From NCBI GenBank assembly GCA_017461725.1, contig JAFTXG010000018.1:1-64000 (forward strand): 64,000 nucleotides of DNA, given 5' to 3'. Both the position numbers and the translations under genes were made by a program. The notes under the pieces were generated by a model, which made no database searches, was not told the DNA's origin, and worked only from the letters and a program-made list of their open reading frames with translations. Shown here piece after piece: positions 45,645 through 53,408 of the stretch. The stretch's first letter is position 1. Every line of letters begins with the position of its first letter. This DNA is from Lachnospiraceae bacterium (lineage in GTDB: Bacteria > Bacillota > Clostridia > Lachnospirales > Lachnospiraceae).

Positions 45645-47020
45645 TTCGGACAGTTAAAGCTACATTTGAAGATAAACGGTTTTTAGCAAAAACGGCAGCC
45701 ATCGCGCTGCCGGTTGCTTTTCAGTCACTGTTGAACACGGTGGTCAATATGATCGATACCATGATGATTGGTACCCTCGGCGAGGTGTCCATCGCGGCGG
45801 TCGGTCTGGCGAACAAAGTGTTCTTTGTGTTTGGTCTGCTGATTTTCGGTATCGCCAGCGGTGCCAGTGTGCTGAGTGCCCAGTTCTGGGGAAACCATGA
45901 TATTAAAAATATCCGCCGTGTGCAGGGCTTGTCGCTGCTCATCGGACTGGGCGGAAGCCTGATCTTTGTGATCTCCGGTCTGATCTGCCCGGAGTTTGTC
46001 ATGCGGATATTTACGGACAGTCAGGAGACCATCCGTATCGGAGCCATCTATCTGGCCATCGTCTGTGTCAGTTATCCGTTGACCGCGGTGACGAATATCT
46101 ATACGTCGCTGCTTAGGTCCACCGGCATTGTCGGTGCACCGGTGGTGATCAGTTTGATCACTATCCTGATCAATGTGTGTTTTAATTATCTTTTGATTTT
46201 TGGTAAATTCGGTTTCTCGGCCATGGGTGTGGCCGGTGCGGCTATTGCCACGCTGATTGCCCGCATTGTGGAGTGTATCCTGATCATGGCACTGGTGTAT
46301 GGGAAAAAGACGGCTCTGGCGGCGAAGTTTTCTGAATTGTTTGGCTACAGCAGAAGATTTCTTAAAGAATATTGCCGCAGCTCACTGCCGGTGGTGTTCA
46401 ATGAGTTTACCTGGGGCCTTGGTGTGACCATGTATTCGTTGGTTTACGGGCGGATGATTGACAGCGATTCAGTTGTGGCGGCCATGACCATCTTTGAGAC
46501 CTTCCAGAATCTGATGCAGGTCATGGTTATGGGCCTGGCTTCGGCGGCAGCGGTGGTGATCGGAAATACCCTGGGTGCCGGAGACAAAGAGCGTGCCTGG
46601 GATGAGGGCAAAAAACTGATTTGCCTGCAGATTTTGGTGTCCCTTGTGTTTACCGTATTCATCCTGTTGACCAGAAGTTATTATGCGGTATTCTATTCCG
46701 TATCCGATATGGTGGCCAATGCGGTGACTAACCTGATGGTGATCTACGCTCTGTATCTGACCAGCAAAAACGTAAATCTGATGTATATTGTGGGGCTGTT
46801 TCGCGGGGGAGGAGACACCCGTGTGGGCCTGGTTCTGGACATCTGCGGTGTCTGGGTTATCGGTGTGCCCATGGCGGTGATCGGCGGCCTGGTGCTGAAG
46901 CTGCCGATCTGGTGGGTGTATGCGATGGTGTCCATCGAGGAGCTGGTGAAAAACGTGGTCTGCACGTGGCGGTTCAAGTCAAAGAAGTGGATTAATAATT
47001 TAAACGAGCGAATTTCGTAA
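45641..47020 (+). CDS. MATE family efflux transporter
   Basis: A 459-residue transporter with about 12 helices in two related halves (FQSLLNTVVNMIDTMMIGTLG near residue 27; FNEFTWGLGVTMYSLVYGR near 250). MATE proteins export cationic drugs or metabolites using sodium or proton gradients. The start is an unusual TTG at 45641 overlapping the previous stop codon (TTGA) with AGGAGG 4 bp upstream; the next ATG would delete the first helix. Confidence 0.9.
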   Translation: MIRTVKATFEDKRFLAKTAAIALPVAFQSLLNTVVNMIDTMMIGTLGEVSIAAVGLANKVFFVFGLLIFGIASGASVLSAQFWGNHDIKNIRRVQGLSLLIGLGGSLIFVISGLICPEFVMRIFTDSQETIRIGAIYLAIVCVSYPLTAVTNIYTSLLRSTGIVGAPVVISLITILINVCFNYLLIFGKFGFSAMGVAGAAIATLIARIVECILIMALVYGKKTALAAKFSELFGYSRRFLKEYCRSSLPVVFNEFTWGLGVTMYSLVYGRMIDSDSVVAAMTIFETFQNLMQVMVMGLASAAAVVIGNTLGAGDKERAWDEGKKLICLQILVSLVFTVFILLTRSYYAVFYSVSDMVANAVTNLMVIYALYLTSKNVNLMYIVGLFRGGGDTRVGLVLDICGVWVIGVPMAVIGGLVLKLPIWWVYAMVSIEELVKNVVCTWRFKSKKWINNLNERIS

Positions 47021-47089
47021 GTGCTTGACCCAAAGGGGTTAAAAATGGCTGCGGCAGAAAGGTTTCCGATCAAAAATGCGCGGAAATAC

Positions 47090-47118
47090 TTGACGGAGCA
47101 GAGGAAAGAGAGTAAGAT
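47090..47118 (+). promoter_or_regulatory. promoter of yebC
   Basis: TTGACG (47090-47095), 17 bp, TAAGAT (47113-47118), 70 bp before ATG 47188. Confidence 0.65.
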
Positions 47119-47187
47119 ATTTTAGATGATGATCCAAAGGCATGTACCTGCGGATCGGTTGAACGTTTTAGACAAGGAGAGAAAAAG

Positions 47188-47916
47188 ATGTCCGGACATT
47201 CCAAATTTGCAAATATTAAGCATAAGAAAGAGAAAAATGATGCAGCGAAGGGTAAGATTTTTACCGTCATCGGCCGTGAGATCGCCGTGGCAGTAAAGGA
47301 GGGTGGTCCCGATCCTGCAAACAACAGTAAGCTGCGTGATGTCATCGCCAAGGCGAAGGCAAACAACATGCCCAACGACACCATCGAGCGTGGTATCAAG
47401 AAGGCAGCCGGCGATGCGAACTCCGTAAACTATACCGCACTGACCTATGAGGGCTACGGCCCCAACGGTGTGGCGATCATCGTAGACACCCTGACTGACA
47501 ATAAGAACCGTACCGCATCCAACGTGCGCAATGCCTTCACCAAGGGCGGCGGAAATGTGGGAACCACCGGCTGTGTATCCTTCATGTTTGACAAGAAGGG
47601 TCTGATCATCATCGACAAGGAAGACTTCGAGATGGATGCGGACGAGCTGATGATGGTTGCTTTGGATGCAGGTGCAGAGGACTTTTCTGAGGAGGATGAC
47701 TGCTTCGAGATTACCACCGATCCCGACGACTTCAGCCAGGTTCGCGAGGAGCTGGAGAAGCAGGGTATTCCCATGGCCAGCGCAGAGGTGACCATGATCC
47801 CTCAGACCTATGTGGAACTGACCGATGAGCAGGATCTGAAGATGATGAACCGCATCCTGGATCTGCTCGATGAGGATGACGACGTGCAGAACGTGTACCA
47901 CAACTGGGATGAGTAA
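47188..47916 (+). CDS. yebC: YebC/PmpR family protein, 3' end supplied by an integrated element
   Basis: A full-length 242-residue YebC protein: [14 protein letters not shown] start, [31 protein letters not shown] and the ending [10 protein letters not shown]. Family members act in translation of difficult peptide stretches or as transcription regulators. The last 153 bp (47764-47916) recur at 54333-54485 with three synonymous differences, so the gene has been cut by an integrative element and its reading frame restored exactly. After the stop codon the DNA becomes AT-rich element sequence. Confidence 0.96.
   Translation: MSGHSKFANIKHKKEKNDAAKGKIFTVIGREIAVAVKEGGPDPANNSKLRDVIAKAKANNMPNDTIERGIKKAAGDANSVNYTALTYEGYGPNGVAIIVDTLTDNKNRTASNVRNAFTKGGGNVGTTGCVSFMFDKKGLIIIDKEDFEMDADELMMVALDAGAEDFSEEDDCFEITTDPDDFSQVREELEKQGIPMASAEVTMIPQTYVELTDEQDLKMMNRILDLLDEDDDVQNVYHNWDE
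47764..47916 (+). repeat. left direct repeat of the yebC-targeted element (attL side)
   Basis: This 153-bp stretch, from GGTATTCCCATGGC to the yebC stop codon, matches 54333-54485 at 150 of 153 positions. The differences (47778 C/G, 47790 G/T, 47892 C/T) all fall in third codon positions and keep Ala, Val and Asn. The identical first 14 bp (47764-47777) are the likely crossover region. Confidence 0.92.
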
Positions 47917-47939
47917 TTGAGCGTTCAGTAAAAACGTGA

Positions 47940-47965
47940 AAAAACCTTATTTTATAAGGGTTTTC
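47940..47965 (+). terminator. terminator after the reconstructed yebC
   Basis: AAAACCTTAT pairs with ATAAGGGTTTT (one bulged G) around a three-base loop, 24 bp after the stop codon. Being in element DNA, it replaces the host terminator now displaced to 54522. Confidence 0.55.
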
Positions 47966-48077
47966 GGCCTGCTCTGAAAGAGTTAAAAAACATAAAAAAG
48001 GCATTTTTTGCTACCAACAATGATAAACTTAAAGTTTTGAATGTGTCCAGTGATGGATAGATGACGGGTAGAGATGT

Positions 48078-48138
48078 AAGCCTCTTTTTTCAACGGTATA
48101 TCACCATAGAGATGATGAACCGATGAGAAAGGAGGCTT
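48078..48138 (+). promoter_or_regulatory. hairpin covering the integrase ribosome binding site
   Basis: AAGCCTCTTTTTT (48078-48090) can pair along 13 bp, including two G-U pairs, with 48126-48138, which contains GGAGG (48131-48135), the ribosome site of the integrase GTG at 48143. In the folded RNA the site would be hidden; the downstream arm also ends in a T-run, so it could terminate read-through from yebC. Confidence 0.65.
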
Positions 48139-48142
48139 TTTT

Positions 48143-49051
48143 GTGTTTAACGAAGATGTGCTAAAGGAGTTTATTTTTCATTGCAGAATGAAGAAATACT
48201 CCGAACGGACGCTGAAAGGGTATAAGAATAATAATTTAGCCCTGTTCCGATTTATCAAAAATGAGTATGGGATTGCAACACTGGAGGATACCCATTATCA
48301 GGCAGTGCAGGGATATATTCAGTTCCTGACCGACAAGCATTTGACGGAAACGTATATTAATGGTCTGATCAAGTGTTTTCGGGCATATTTCCGATATTGC
48401 CATGAAGAAGGATATATCCAGAGGAATCCCATGGACAAAATCAAATTCCAGAAAGAGCCCTTGACGCTGATCAATACGTTCACAAATGCGGAAGTGTTGA
48501 GGATGGTGCAGTTCTACAATGGGAAACGGTTTTTGGATATCCGCAACAAGCTGATTATGGTGTTGCTGTTTGATACTGGAATGAGGAATACGGAACTGTG
48601 CTCGTTGCGGGAAATCGATTTGCGAGAAACCTATATCAGCATATTAGGAAAAGGGCGGAAAGAACGTCATGTTCCGATCACACCGATTATGAACAAGGTT
48701 CTGATTCAGTATCAGCGGGTGAAGAATGAGTATATTAAGGATAAGTTGGGGTATGAAACTGAGTATCTGCTTCTGTCGCAGAAAGGGCGTAAACTTACCG
48801 TGGAGACCGTAGAGCGGATCGTATTGGAGGCGGGGCTGAATGTGGGAGTCAGACCGTGTGTGAGGATTTCGCCCCATACGTGCCGACACTATTACGCCCA
48901 GACTCAGCTATACAACGGCTGTGATCTGTTTAGCCTGTCGAGACTGCTTGGACATAGCAATATCAATATTACGAAAACCTACCTACAGTCAATGCATGAG
49001 GACAATTTTCTGGAGCTGGCAATTAAGACAAGCCCGCTGGCAAATTTATAG
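48143..49051 (+). CDS. tyrosine recombinase/integrase of the yebC element
   Basis: 302 residues. An N-terminal SAM-like core-binding domain (about 1-90) precedes the catalytic domain with R148 (TGMRNTEL), K170 (ILGKGRK), H245-xx-R248 (SPHTCRHYY), H271 (LGHSNI) and nucleophile Y280 (TKTYL). All active-site residues are present, so it is probably functional. The start is GTG 48143 with GGAGG 7 bp before it, inside a masking hairpin. It lies next to the left junction as expected for the enzyme that inserted the element into yebC. Confidence 0.93.
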   Translation: MFNEDVLKEFIFHCRMKKYSERTLKGYKNNNLALFRFIKNEYGIATLEDTHYQAVQGYIQFLTDKHLTETYINGLIKCFRAYFRYCHEEGYIQRNPMDKIKFQKEPLTLINTFTNAEVLRMVQFYNGKRFLDIRNKLIMVLLFDTGMRNTELCSLREIDLRETYISILGKGRKERHVPITPIMNKVLIQYQRVKNEYIKDKLGYETEYLLLSQKGRKLTVETVERIVLEAGLNVGVRPCVRISPHTCRHYYAQTQLYNGCDLFSLSRLLGHSNINITKTYLQSMHEDNFLELAIKTSPLANL

Positions 49052-49080
49052 AACTTAAAGTGGATAAGGAGATTGGATAT

Positions 49081-49596
49081 ATGAACACTATTACAGAGAC
49101 AGAAATCAAGAGAGCGTGGAGAGAGATGGCCGACAACATCATAGCAGAACTGATTGACAAGGGGATAGATTCAGCGTTTGACCGAGATACATATACAATG
49201 TGGCAGACCTTAATTAATAAGCCTAATTTGGGCGGTGAAAGTCCGTCAGCGGAAGAAACTACCCTGAGAGCGTTTGCGATCCTTATTTTGGAAATCAGAA
49301 AGCTAATCAGGGATCAAAAAGTTATCTATGTCAATCTGCTGGTCGATGAAAAATCCTATTTTGGATCAAAATTCATTCCAACAGAGATCAAGCTGACAGA
49401 GCAATCATTTATGATTCACGGTGACACTGGCACCGAGACAACGACAAGCATTGAAATTGCAAGGGAACACATAGACGGAGTGGAACTTGACACGGTGGCA
49501 AGGGGATTTTTATTAGGAACGGTAGAGGAAGTGTCAGGCGGGAAGAATTATGTCTGGTCAATCGATTGGACTGATTTTCCGTTAGAGAAGATTTGA
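49081..49596 (+). CDS. element-encoded protein of unknown function
   Basis: 171 residues, soluble, mixed alpha then beta (IKRAWREMADNIIAELIDKG at the start; a strand-rich ending SIDWTDFPLEKI). No family recognised. ATG 49081 follows AAGGAG with 9-bp spacing; GTG 49060 lacks a ribosome site. It follows the integrase by 29 bp and probably shares its transcript, so a role in integration control or maintenance is possible. Confidence 0.6.
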   Translation: MNTITETEIKRAWREMADNIIAELIDKGIDSAFDRDTYTMWQTLINKPNLGGESPSAEETTLRAFAILILEIRKLIRDQKVIYVNLLVDEKSYFGSKFIPTEIKLTEQSFMIHGDTGTETTTSIEIAREHIDGVELDTVARGFLLGTVEEVSGGKNYVWSIDWTDFPLEKI

Positions 49597-49611
49597 ACCA
49601 GAGGAACATAA

Positions 49612-49650
49612 AAAAGAGGGATAGTCAGCAGTGGCTATCCCTCGATTTAT
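49612..49650. terminator. bidirectional terminator
   Basis: GAGGGATAG and CTATCCCTC pair perfectly around a TCAGCAGTGG loop, between the convergent unknown gene and Xre gene. Confidence 0.7.
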
Positions 49651-49865
49651 AATGTTTGGTCATCATCTGATGGAATGTATTGGACAATATCTTGAATTTG
49701 ACAATTAAGAATCCGACAAAGGTCATTTAAAGTTTTTGTTGATACATCTTTATTGTGCTTTAATCTATGAAGGGTACTATGTGAAAGATTATGCTTGCTA
49801 GTGAGCGTGTACCAGTTCTCTGTTGAGTTTTCTAAGGTTTTCCAAAAGGGGGAATAATCAATCAT
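49647..49865 (-). CDS. Xre family helix-turn-helix regulator
   Basis: A 72-residue phage-repressor-like DNA-binding protein; the HTH reads TLTSKHNLSHSTLHRLK and a typical second part LNDLCRILNCQIQDIV follows. GGAGG precedes the ATG on the minus strand. It is divergent from the SHOCT membrane genes, whose promoter lies between, and is the probable master regulator of the element. Confidence 0.85.
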   Translation of the reverse strand: MIDYSPFWKTLENSTENWYTLTSKHNLSHSTLHRLKHNKDVSTKTLNDLCRILNCQIQDIVQYIPSDDDQTL

Positions 49866-49916
49866 TTTTGTCCTCCAAAGATGTGGATGATTTTAGAATA
49901 AAGTATATTCTTACAC

Positions 49917-49945
49917 TTGAATATCTTCGGAAAAACGAATATAAT
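49917..49945 (+). promoter_or_regulatory. promoter of the SHOCT membrane gene pair
   Basis: TTGAAT (49917-49922), 17 bp, TATAAT (49940-49945). An inverted repeat GAATA-N5-TATTC lies just upstream at about 49896-49910 and is a candidate Xre operator. Confidence 0.6.
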
Positions 49946-49977
49946 GTATGAAAAAACAAATGAGGAGGCGTTTGTAT

Positions 49978-50316
49978 ATGTATAACGAAATTGGAGAGAA
50001 AATTAAAAGACTGGCACAGGTGTCTTGTATCATAGGAGCGGTGGGGTCTGTGATTCTTGGAATTGCTATGCTTGATGAAGGAATCGATGCAGGGGTTGGT
50101 GTGATTCTATTCTGTCCGTTACTGTTTTTTATTTCATCGTGGATAACCTATGGGTTTGGACAACTGGTGGATGATGTGCATAAATTAGCTCAAAATAAAG
50201 GCGGAATCCATCAAGAGAATGAAGATATTAAAGGTAAAATTGATACCTTGAAAAAGTGGAAACAGGAAGGGTTGATTACTGAAACTGAATATATAAATAA
50301 GATGGAGGAAATGTGA
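49978..50316 (+). CDS. small membrane protein with C-terminal SHOCT-like motif
   Basis: 112 residues: two hydrophobic helices (about 15-35 and 40-62), a charged linker and a C-terminal helix-turn-helix-like end IDTLKKWKQEGLITETEYINK, the short SHOCT pattern. ATG 49978 is preferred because GAGGAGG precedes it. The stop codon overlaps the next start (TGATG). Unknown function; SHOCT ends are thought to mediate oligomerisation. Confidence 0.7.
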   Translation: MYNEIGEKIKRLAQVSCIIGAVGSVILGIAMLDEGIDAGVGVILFCPLLFFISSWITYGFGQLVDDVHKLAQNKGGIHQENEDIKGKIDTLKKWKQEGLITETEYINKMEEM

Positions 50317-50954
50317 TGAATGGAGAAAAGAGGCGAAATATTAAAGCGCCAGTTGTTTTGTTAATACTCTCTTTCGTTTGTAATACAATAATTCAAATTG
50401 TCTTGGCTATAGCAGATAGACTTGAACTTGCAGACAATTGGTTTGGATTTGTTCTTTTAATGGCGGTAGGTGTAGGTGGGATTTCGTACTATTACATTTC
50501 TGCACAAAAGGAGAAAAAACGTACAGAATATTACGTTATAGGATTCAGTGCTTTGGCTATAGTTTGTATGGGGGATTTGTTTGGCAATTTGCCGATATAT
50601 GTTATTAAGAATTTAGTGTACTTGGCAATTTGTGTCCTTATGGTATGTTTAAAGTTCATAAAAAAGAACAAGAGAATTTTTAGTGTTGGATGTTGCCTTT
50701 ATGGAAGTTATGCGTTTTTGATATTCTTTTTGGGTGTAGAGGATGGCTTACTTTTTGGTGGTTGGTTAGAATTAATAGCTTTATGGCTGATTTGGTGTGA
50801 TGAGATGAAGGAATTCAAAAAGAAAAAGGAACAGGTAGTAGATTATGTTGAACTGGAGAATGACCTAAAGAAATTGAAGGAACTTCGTGAAATGGGACGT
50901 ATATCTGAACAAGAGTATGATGAGATGAAGACAAAAATATTAAACAAGTTTTGA
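50316..50954 (+). CDS. polytopic membrane protein with C-terminal SHOCT motif
   Basis: 212 residues with about five or six hydrophobic helices in residues 8-160, then a coiled charged tail ending LKKLKELREMGRISEQEYDE, a good SHOCT match. Coupled to the preceding gene by one-base overlap. The shared C-terminal motif suggests that the two proteins act together in the membrane; phage-exclusion or stress functions are conceivable but not shown. Confidence 0.7.
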   Translation: MNGEKRRNIKAPVVLLILSFVCNTIIQIVLAIADRLELADNWFGFVLLMAVGVGGISYYYISAQKEKKRTEYYVIGFSALAIVCMGDLFGNLPIYVIKNLVYLAICVLMVCLKFIKKNKRIFSVGCCLYGSYAFLIFFLGVEDGLLFGGWLELIALWLIWCDEMKEFKKKKEQVVDYVELENDLKKLKELREMGRISEQEYDEMKTKILNKF

Positions 50955-51058
50955 CACGAGAGAGTATAAAATAGTTATGTGAAGATAAAGCACATACCCT
51001 ATTTTGTTTGAGTGGAGAACGAAATATAAATGTAAAATAGCCCTGCGCGGTGGTCAGG

Positions 51059-51098
51059 TAAAGCCCTGTGAGTCTTTGAAGACACATGGGGCTTTTTT
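51059..51098 (+). terminator. terminator of the SHOCT operon
   Basis: AAAGCCCTGTG pairs with CACATGGGGCTTT (two-base bulge), followed by a run of seven Ts. Confidence 0.65.
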
Positions 51099-51107
51099 TG
51101 CAAAAGA

Positions 51108-51186
51108 TATCAAAAGAAACCTGTTTGATTCTGTATCAAAAGACGCTTGACAAGTAACAAAAGTTTGATATAATATAAGTATCAAA
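51108..51186 (+). promoter_or_regulatory. TATCAAA repeat array and promoter of the serine recombinase
   Basis: TATCAAA occurs at 51108-51114, 51134-51140 and 51180-51186; the opposite orientation TTTGAT(A/T) at 51124-51130 and 51164-51170. Within it lies TTGACA (51147-51152), 16 bp, TATAAT (51169-51174). The layout fits a recombinase binding/resolution site that also autoregulates the gene. Confidence 0.6.
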
Positions 51187-51225
51187 ACTAATGAAGGTTA
51201 AAATAAATACATATCGGAGGGCGGT

Positions 51226-51900
51226 ATGATATACGGTTATTGTAGAATCAGTACAGCAAAACAGTCGATTGAAAGACAGAAAAGAAACATCAAAGATAAA
51301 TACCCAGATGCTGTACTGATAGAAGAGGTTTTTACAAGAACGAAAATTAATCGTAAAGAATGGAATCGACTATTTAAAAAAGCAAATGAAGGAGACACTA
51401 TTGTGTTCGATAGTGTTAGCCGTATGTCTGGCAATGCTGATGAAGGATTTTCTGCTTATGAAGATTTGTATCAGAGAAAGGTAAATTTGGTTTTTTTGAA
51501 GGAGCCACACATTAACACCGAGACCTACAAAAAAGCCCTAGAGAACAACATACAGCTGACAGGTGGGAGTGTAGATTATATTTTGGAGGGTGTAAATAAA
51601 TATCTGATGGCATTAGCAAAAGAGCAGATAAGACTTGCTTTTGAACAGAGCGAAAAAGAAGTACAAGATTTACATCAGCGAACCAAAGAGGGGATTGAAA
51701 CCGCTAGATTAGCAGGAAAGCAGATTGGTCAAAAAAAGGGTGCAACGCTTATAACTAAAAAGTCTATTGATATGAAAGCGAAAATTATTAAAATGGCTAA
51801 ATCCTTTGAAGGTAATATGACTGACAAAGAAGTGATGGAAACATTGAAACTTGCGAGAAATACCTACTATAAATACAAGAGGGAGATAATTGCTGAATAG
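51226..51900 (+). CDS. serine recombinase (resolvase/invertase family)
   Basis: 224 residues. The catalytic domain starts MIYGYCRIST with nucleophile Ser9, then the family motif DSVSRMSGNADEGF (conserved Arg) and the long E-helix (about 115-150). The C-terminal part ends in a helix-turn-helix (MTDKEVMETLKLARNTYYKY). It resembles small resolvases from plasmids rather than large serine integrases. A second recombinase in the element suggests resolution of multimers or a plasmid-like phase. Confidence 0.9.
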   Translation: MIYGYCRISTAKQSIERQKRNIKDKYPDAVLIEEVFTRTKINRKEWNRLFKKANEGDTIVFDSVSRMSGNADEGFSAYEDLYQRKVNLVFLKEPHINTETYKKALENNIQLTGGSVDYILEGVNKYLMALAKEQIRLAFEQSEKEVQDLHQRTKEGIETARLAGKQIGQKKGATLITKKSIDMKAKIIKMAKSFEGNMTDKEVMETLKLARNTYYKYKREIIAE

Positions 51901-51905
51901 CTAGA

Positions 51906-51944
51906 AAAGAACTGTAATATGAAACCTATTGCAGTTCTTTTTTT
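51906..51944 (+). terminator. terminator of the serine recombinase gene
   Basis: AAGAACTG and CAGTTCTT pair, extended by TAAT/ATTG, followed by a run of seven Ts. Confidence 0.75.
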
Positions 51945-52112
51945 ACGGTAATTATACGACTTTAAAAGAAAAACGTCATAAAAATAATGTTTTTTAAAAT
52001 AAAATGTTAGGCGAAAATAACGAGACGAGAAAAACTACTTGACAACTGATTAATTTGCACAAAAAATAATGAGGAAAAGGATAAATAAATATAAAAAATA
52101 ACTAAATAGGTA

Positions 52113-52141
52113 TTGACGGAAATGGCAAAGTGTGTTAAAAT
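52113..52141 (+). promoter_or_regulatory. promoter in the leader of the replication-like gene
   Basis: TTGACG (52113-52118), 17 bp, TAAAAT (52136-52141); implies an untranslated leader of nearly 390 nt. Confidence 0.55.
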
Positions 52142-52184
52142 AATATCAAACGAAAAATGAAGGTTCGCTTTGAAGAAGAAGGAC

Positions 52185-52206
52185 GGAGGTGAATATCATG
52201 TAATAG
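52185..52206 (+). promoter_or_regulatory. start-stop minimal reading frame
   Basis: GGAGGT (52185-52190), 7 bp, ATG (52198-52200), then TAA TAG. A ribosome loading here would initiate and terminate at once. Either a real start-stop control element or a decayed leader peptide. Confidence 0.45.
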
Positions 52207-52535
52207 ACATTGCTATTTGGGTGAGTAGAAATTTCGAAAAGTCTTATGCAAATCTATATTTTCTTAATACAAGGTAATCCCAGTATTCGTTGAAATAAAT
52301 ATTTGTAAATAAGCTGTGTGATACACATGGTTTGTTAAAGTGCGCTAATTTTTAGAAAAGCCACTGTTAAATTTGAGAGCATGTTTGAGTGCACTTGTGC
52401 GCTCAATAGTATTCTTATTTAATATTCTTCTTTATTGTATTGGGTGTATTTTTTTGCACAAATACAAGCGTGTTTTAAACTTAAAAAATAATAACACACA
52501 GTATTAAGTGTGTGGTCGAAAGGAGTAATTAATTA

Positions 52536-53408
52536 TTGAGCAGGAAAATTGAATATGATTCTATTACTAATTTAAAAGGGACTGCTGCCCATTTTTTTAC
52601 TGTACCAAAGTCTGTAATTGAAAATACTGAATTGGATTATAGACGAGTTGCTTTATTTGTTTATTTGCGCAGTTACAAAGGATTAAATGAACGAGTGTGC
52701 TTTTCTGTTCCGTTGTTTTTGCAATGGGCAAATCTTAAAAATGATACACACTCGGGTGGTGTAAACGACAAAATTATAGATACTTTAGACTGTTTAAATG
52801 ATTTGGGCTATGTGACGTATTTGGGTGATAAGCCCAAGAATAAGACTTTTTGTATGGATGTACAGTTTAACACACAGCAGGTTTTTGACGAGTGTAGCAG
52901 TGATAGGTTTGCTATTGTTTATCTTGATGAAATTGAGAAGATTATGACCTACAGGAACATGAATATAAAGGATACTCATTTCAATTGTAATGCGGTGCTT
53001 CTTGTGTTTGTTTTTTTAAGGATGATGATTAATCGCAGACCAAATCAATTGAAACCAGAAGAACAAAGCATAGATAAAATTGAAGAAAGAAAGCAAAGAT
53101 TGCCAGAAGCATATAATGATACATATAAAGATATTGCAGAAATCCTTGGTTTATCGGAACGGACTGTATCAAAGTCTGTAGAGGTATTGGAAGAATTAGG
53201 GTTAATTATGATGCAACAAGCATATCACATAAAAATTGCAGACGGTGAGTATCGAACGGCTGATATGATTTTTGCAAATATGCAAAAAAGAGATAGAGGA
53301 GAGTTGCTTGCCAGTGGTAAAGAGTACGCTTATGCAGAAATTGTACAGAAAGCAAAAAATATTAATCAGCACAATAAATATTACCATTTGAAGACAGGAG
53401 AGATTTGA
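52536..53408 (+). CDS. winged-helix replication-initiator-like protein
   Basis: 290 residues with an N-terminal segment (about 25-105: ENTELDYRRVALFVYLR, SVPLFLQWANL, CLNDLGYVTYL) and a second one (about 185-225: DIAEILGLSERTVSKSVEVLEELGLI) that both look like winged helices, the layout of some plasmid and phage replication initiators. No catalytic motif is seen. The start is TTG 52536 with AAAGGAG 11 bp upstream. It may initiate element replication or regulate transcription; the family is not identified with certainty. Confidence 0.55.
   Translation: MSRKIEYDSITNLKGTAAHFFTVPKSVIENTELDYRRVALFVYLRSYKGLNERVCFSVPLFLQWANLKNDTHSGGVNDKIIDTLDCLNDLGYVTYLGDKPKNKTFCMDVQFNTQQVFDECSSDRFAIVYLDEIEKIMTYRNMNIKDTHFNCNAVLLVFVFLRMMINRRPNQLKPEEQSIDKIEERKQRLPEAYNDTYKDIAEILGLSERTVSKSVEVLEELGLIMMQQAYHIKIADGEYRTADMIFANMQKRDRGELLASGKEYAYAEIVQKAKNINQHNKYYHLKTGEI

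Larger units (their letters stand above)
51945..52535 (+). other. long AT-rich leader before the replication-like gene
   Basis: About 590 bp without a convincing gene. It holds a promoter (52113-52141), a strong ribosome site followed by ATG directly joined to stop codons (52185-52206), GTGCGCT repeats near 52341 and 52396 around an AGTGCACTT palindrome, and a CACAC/GTGTG hairpin (about 52496-52513) just before the next start. It could include a replication origin for the excised circle; that is a guess from position. Confidence 0.4.

Noticed and set aside
51108-51186. CRISPR array
   Set aside because: The repeats are 7 bp with irregular spacing and mixed orientation, fitting protein-binding sites instead.
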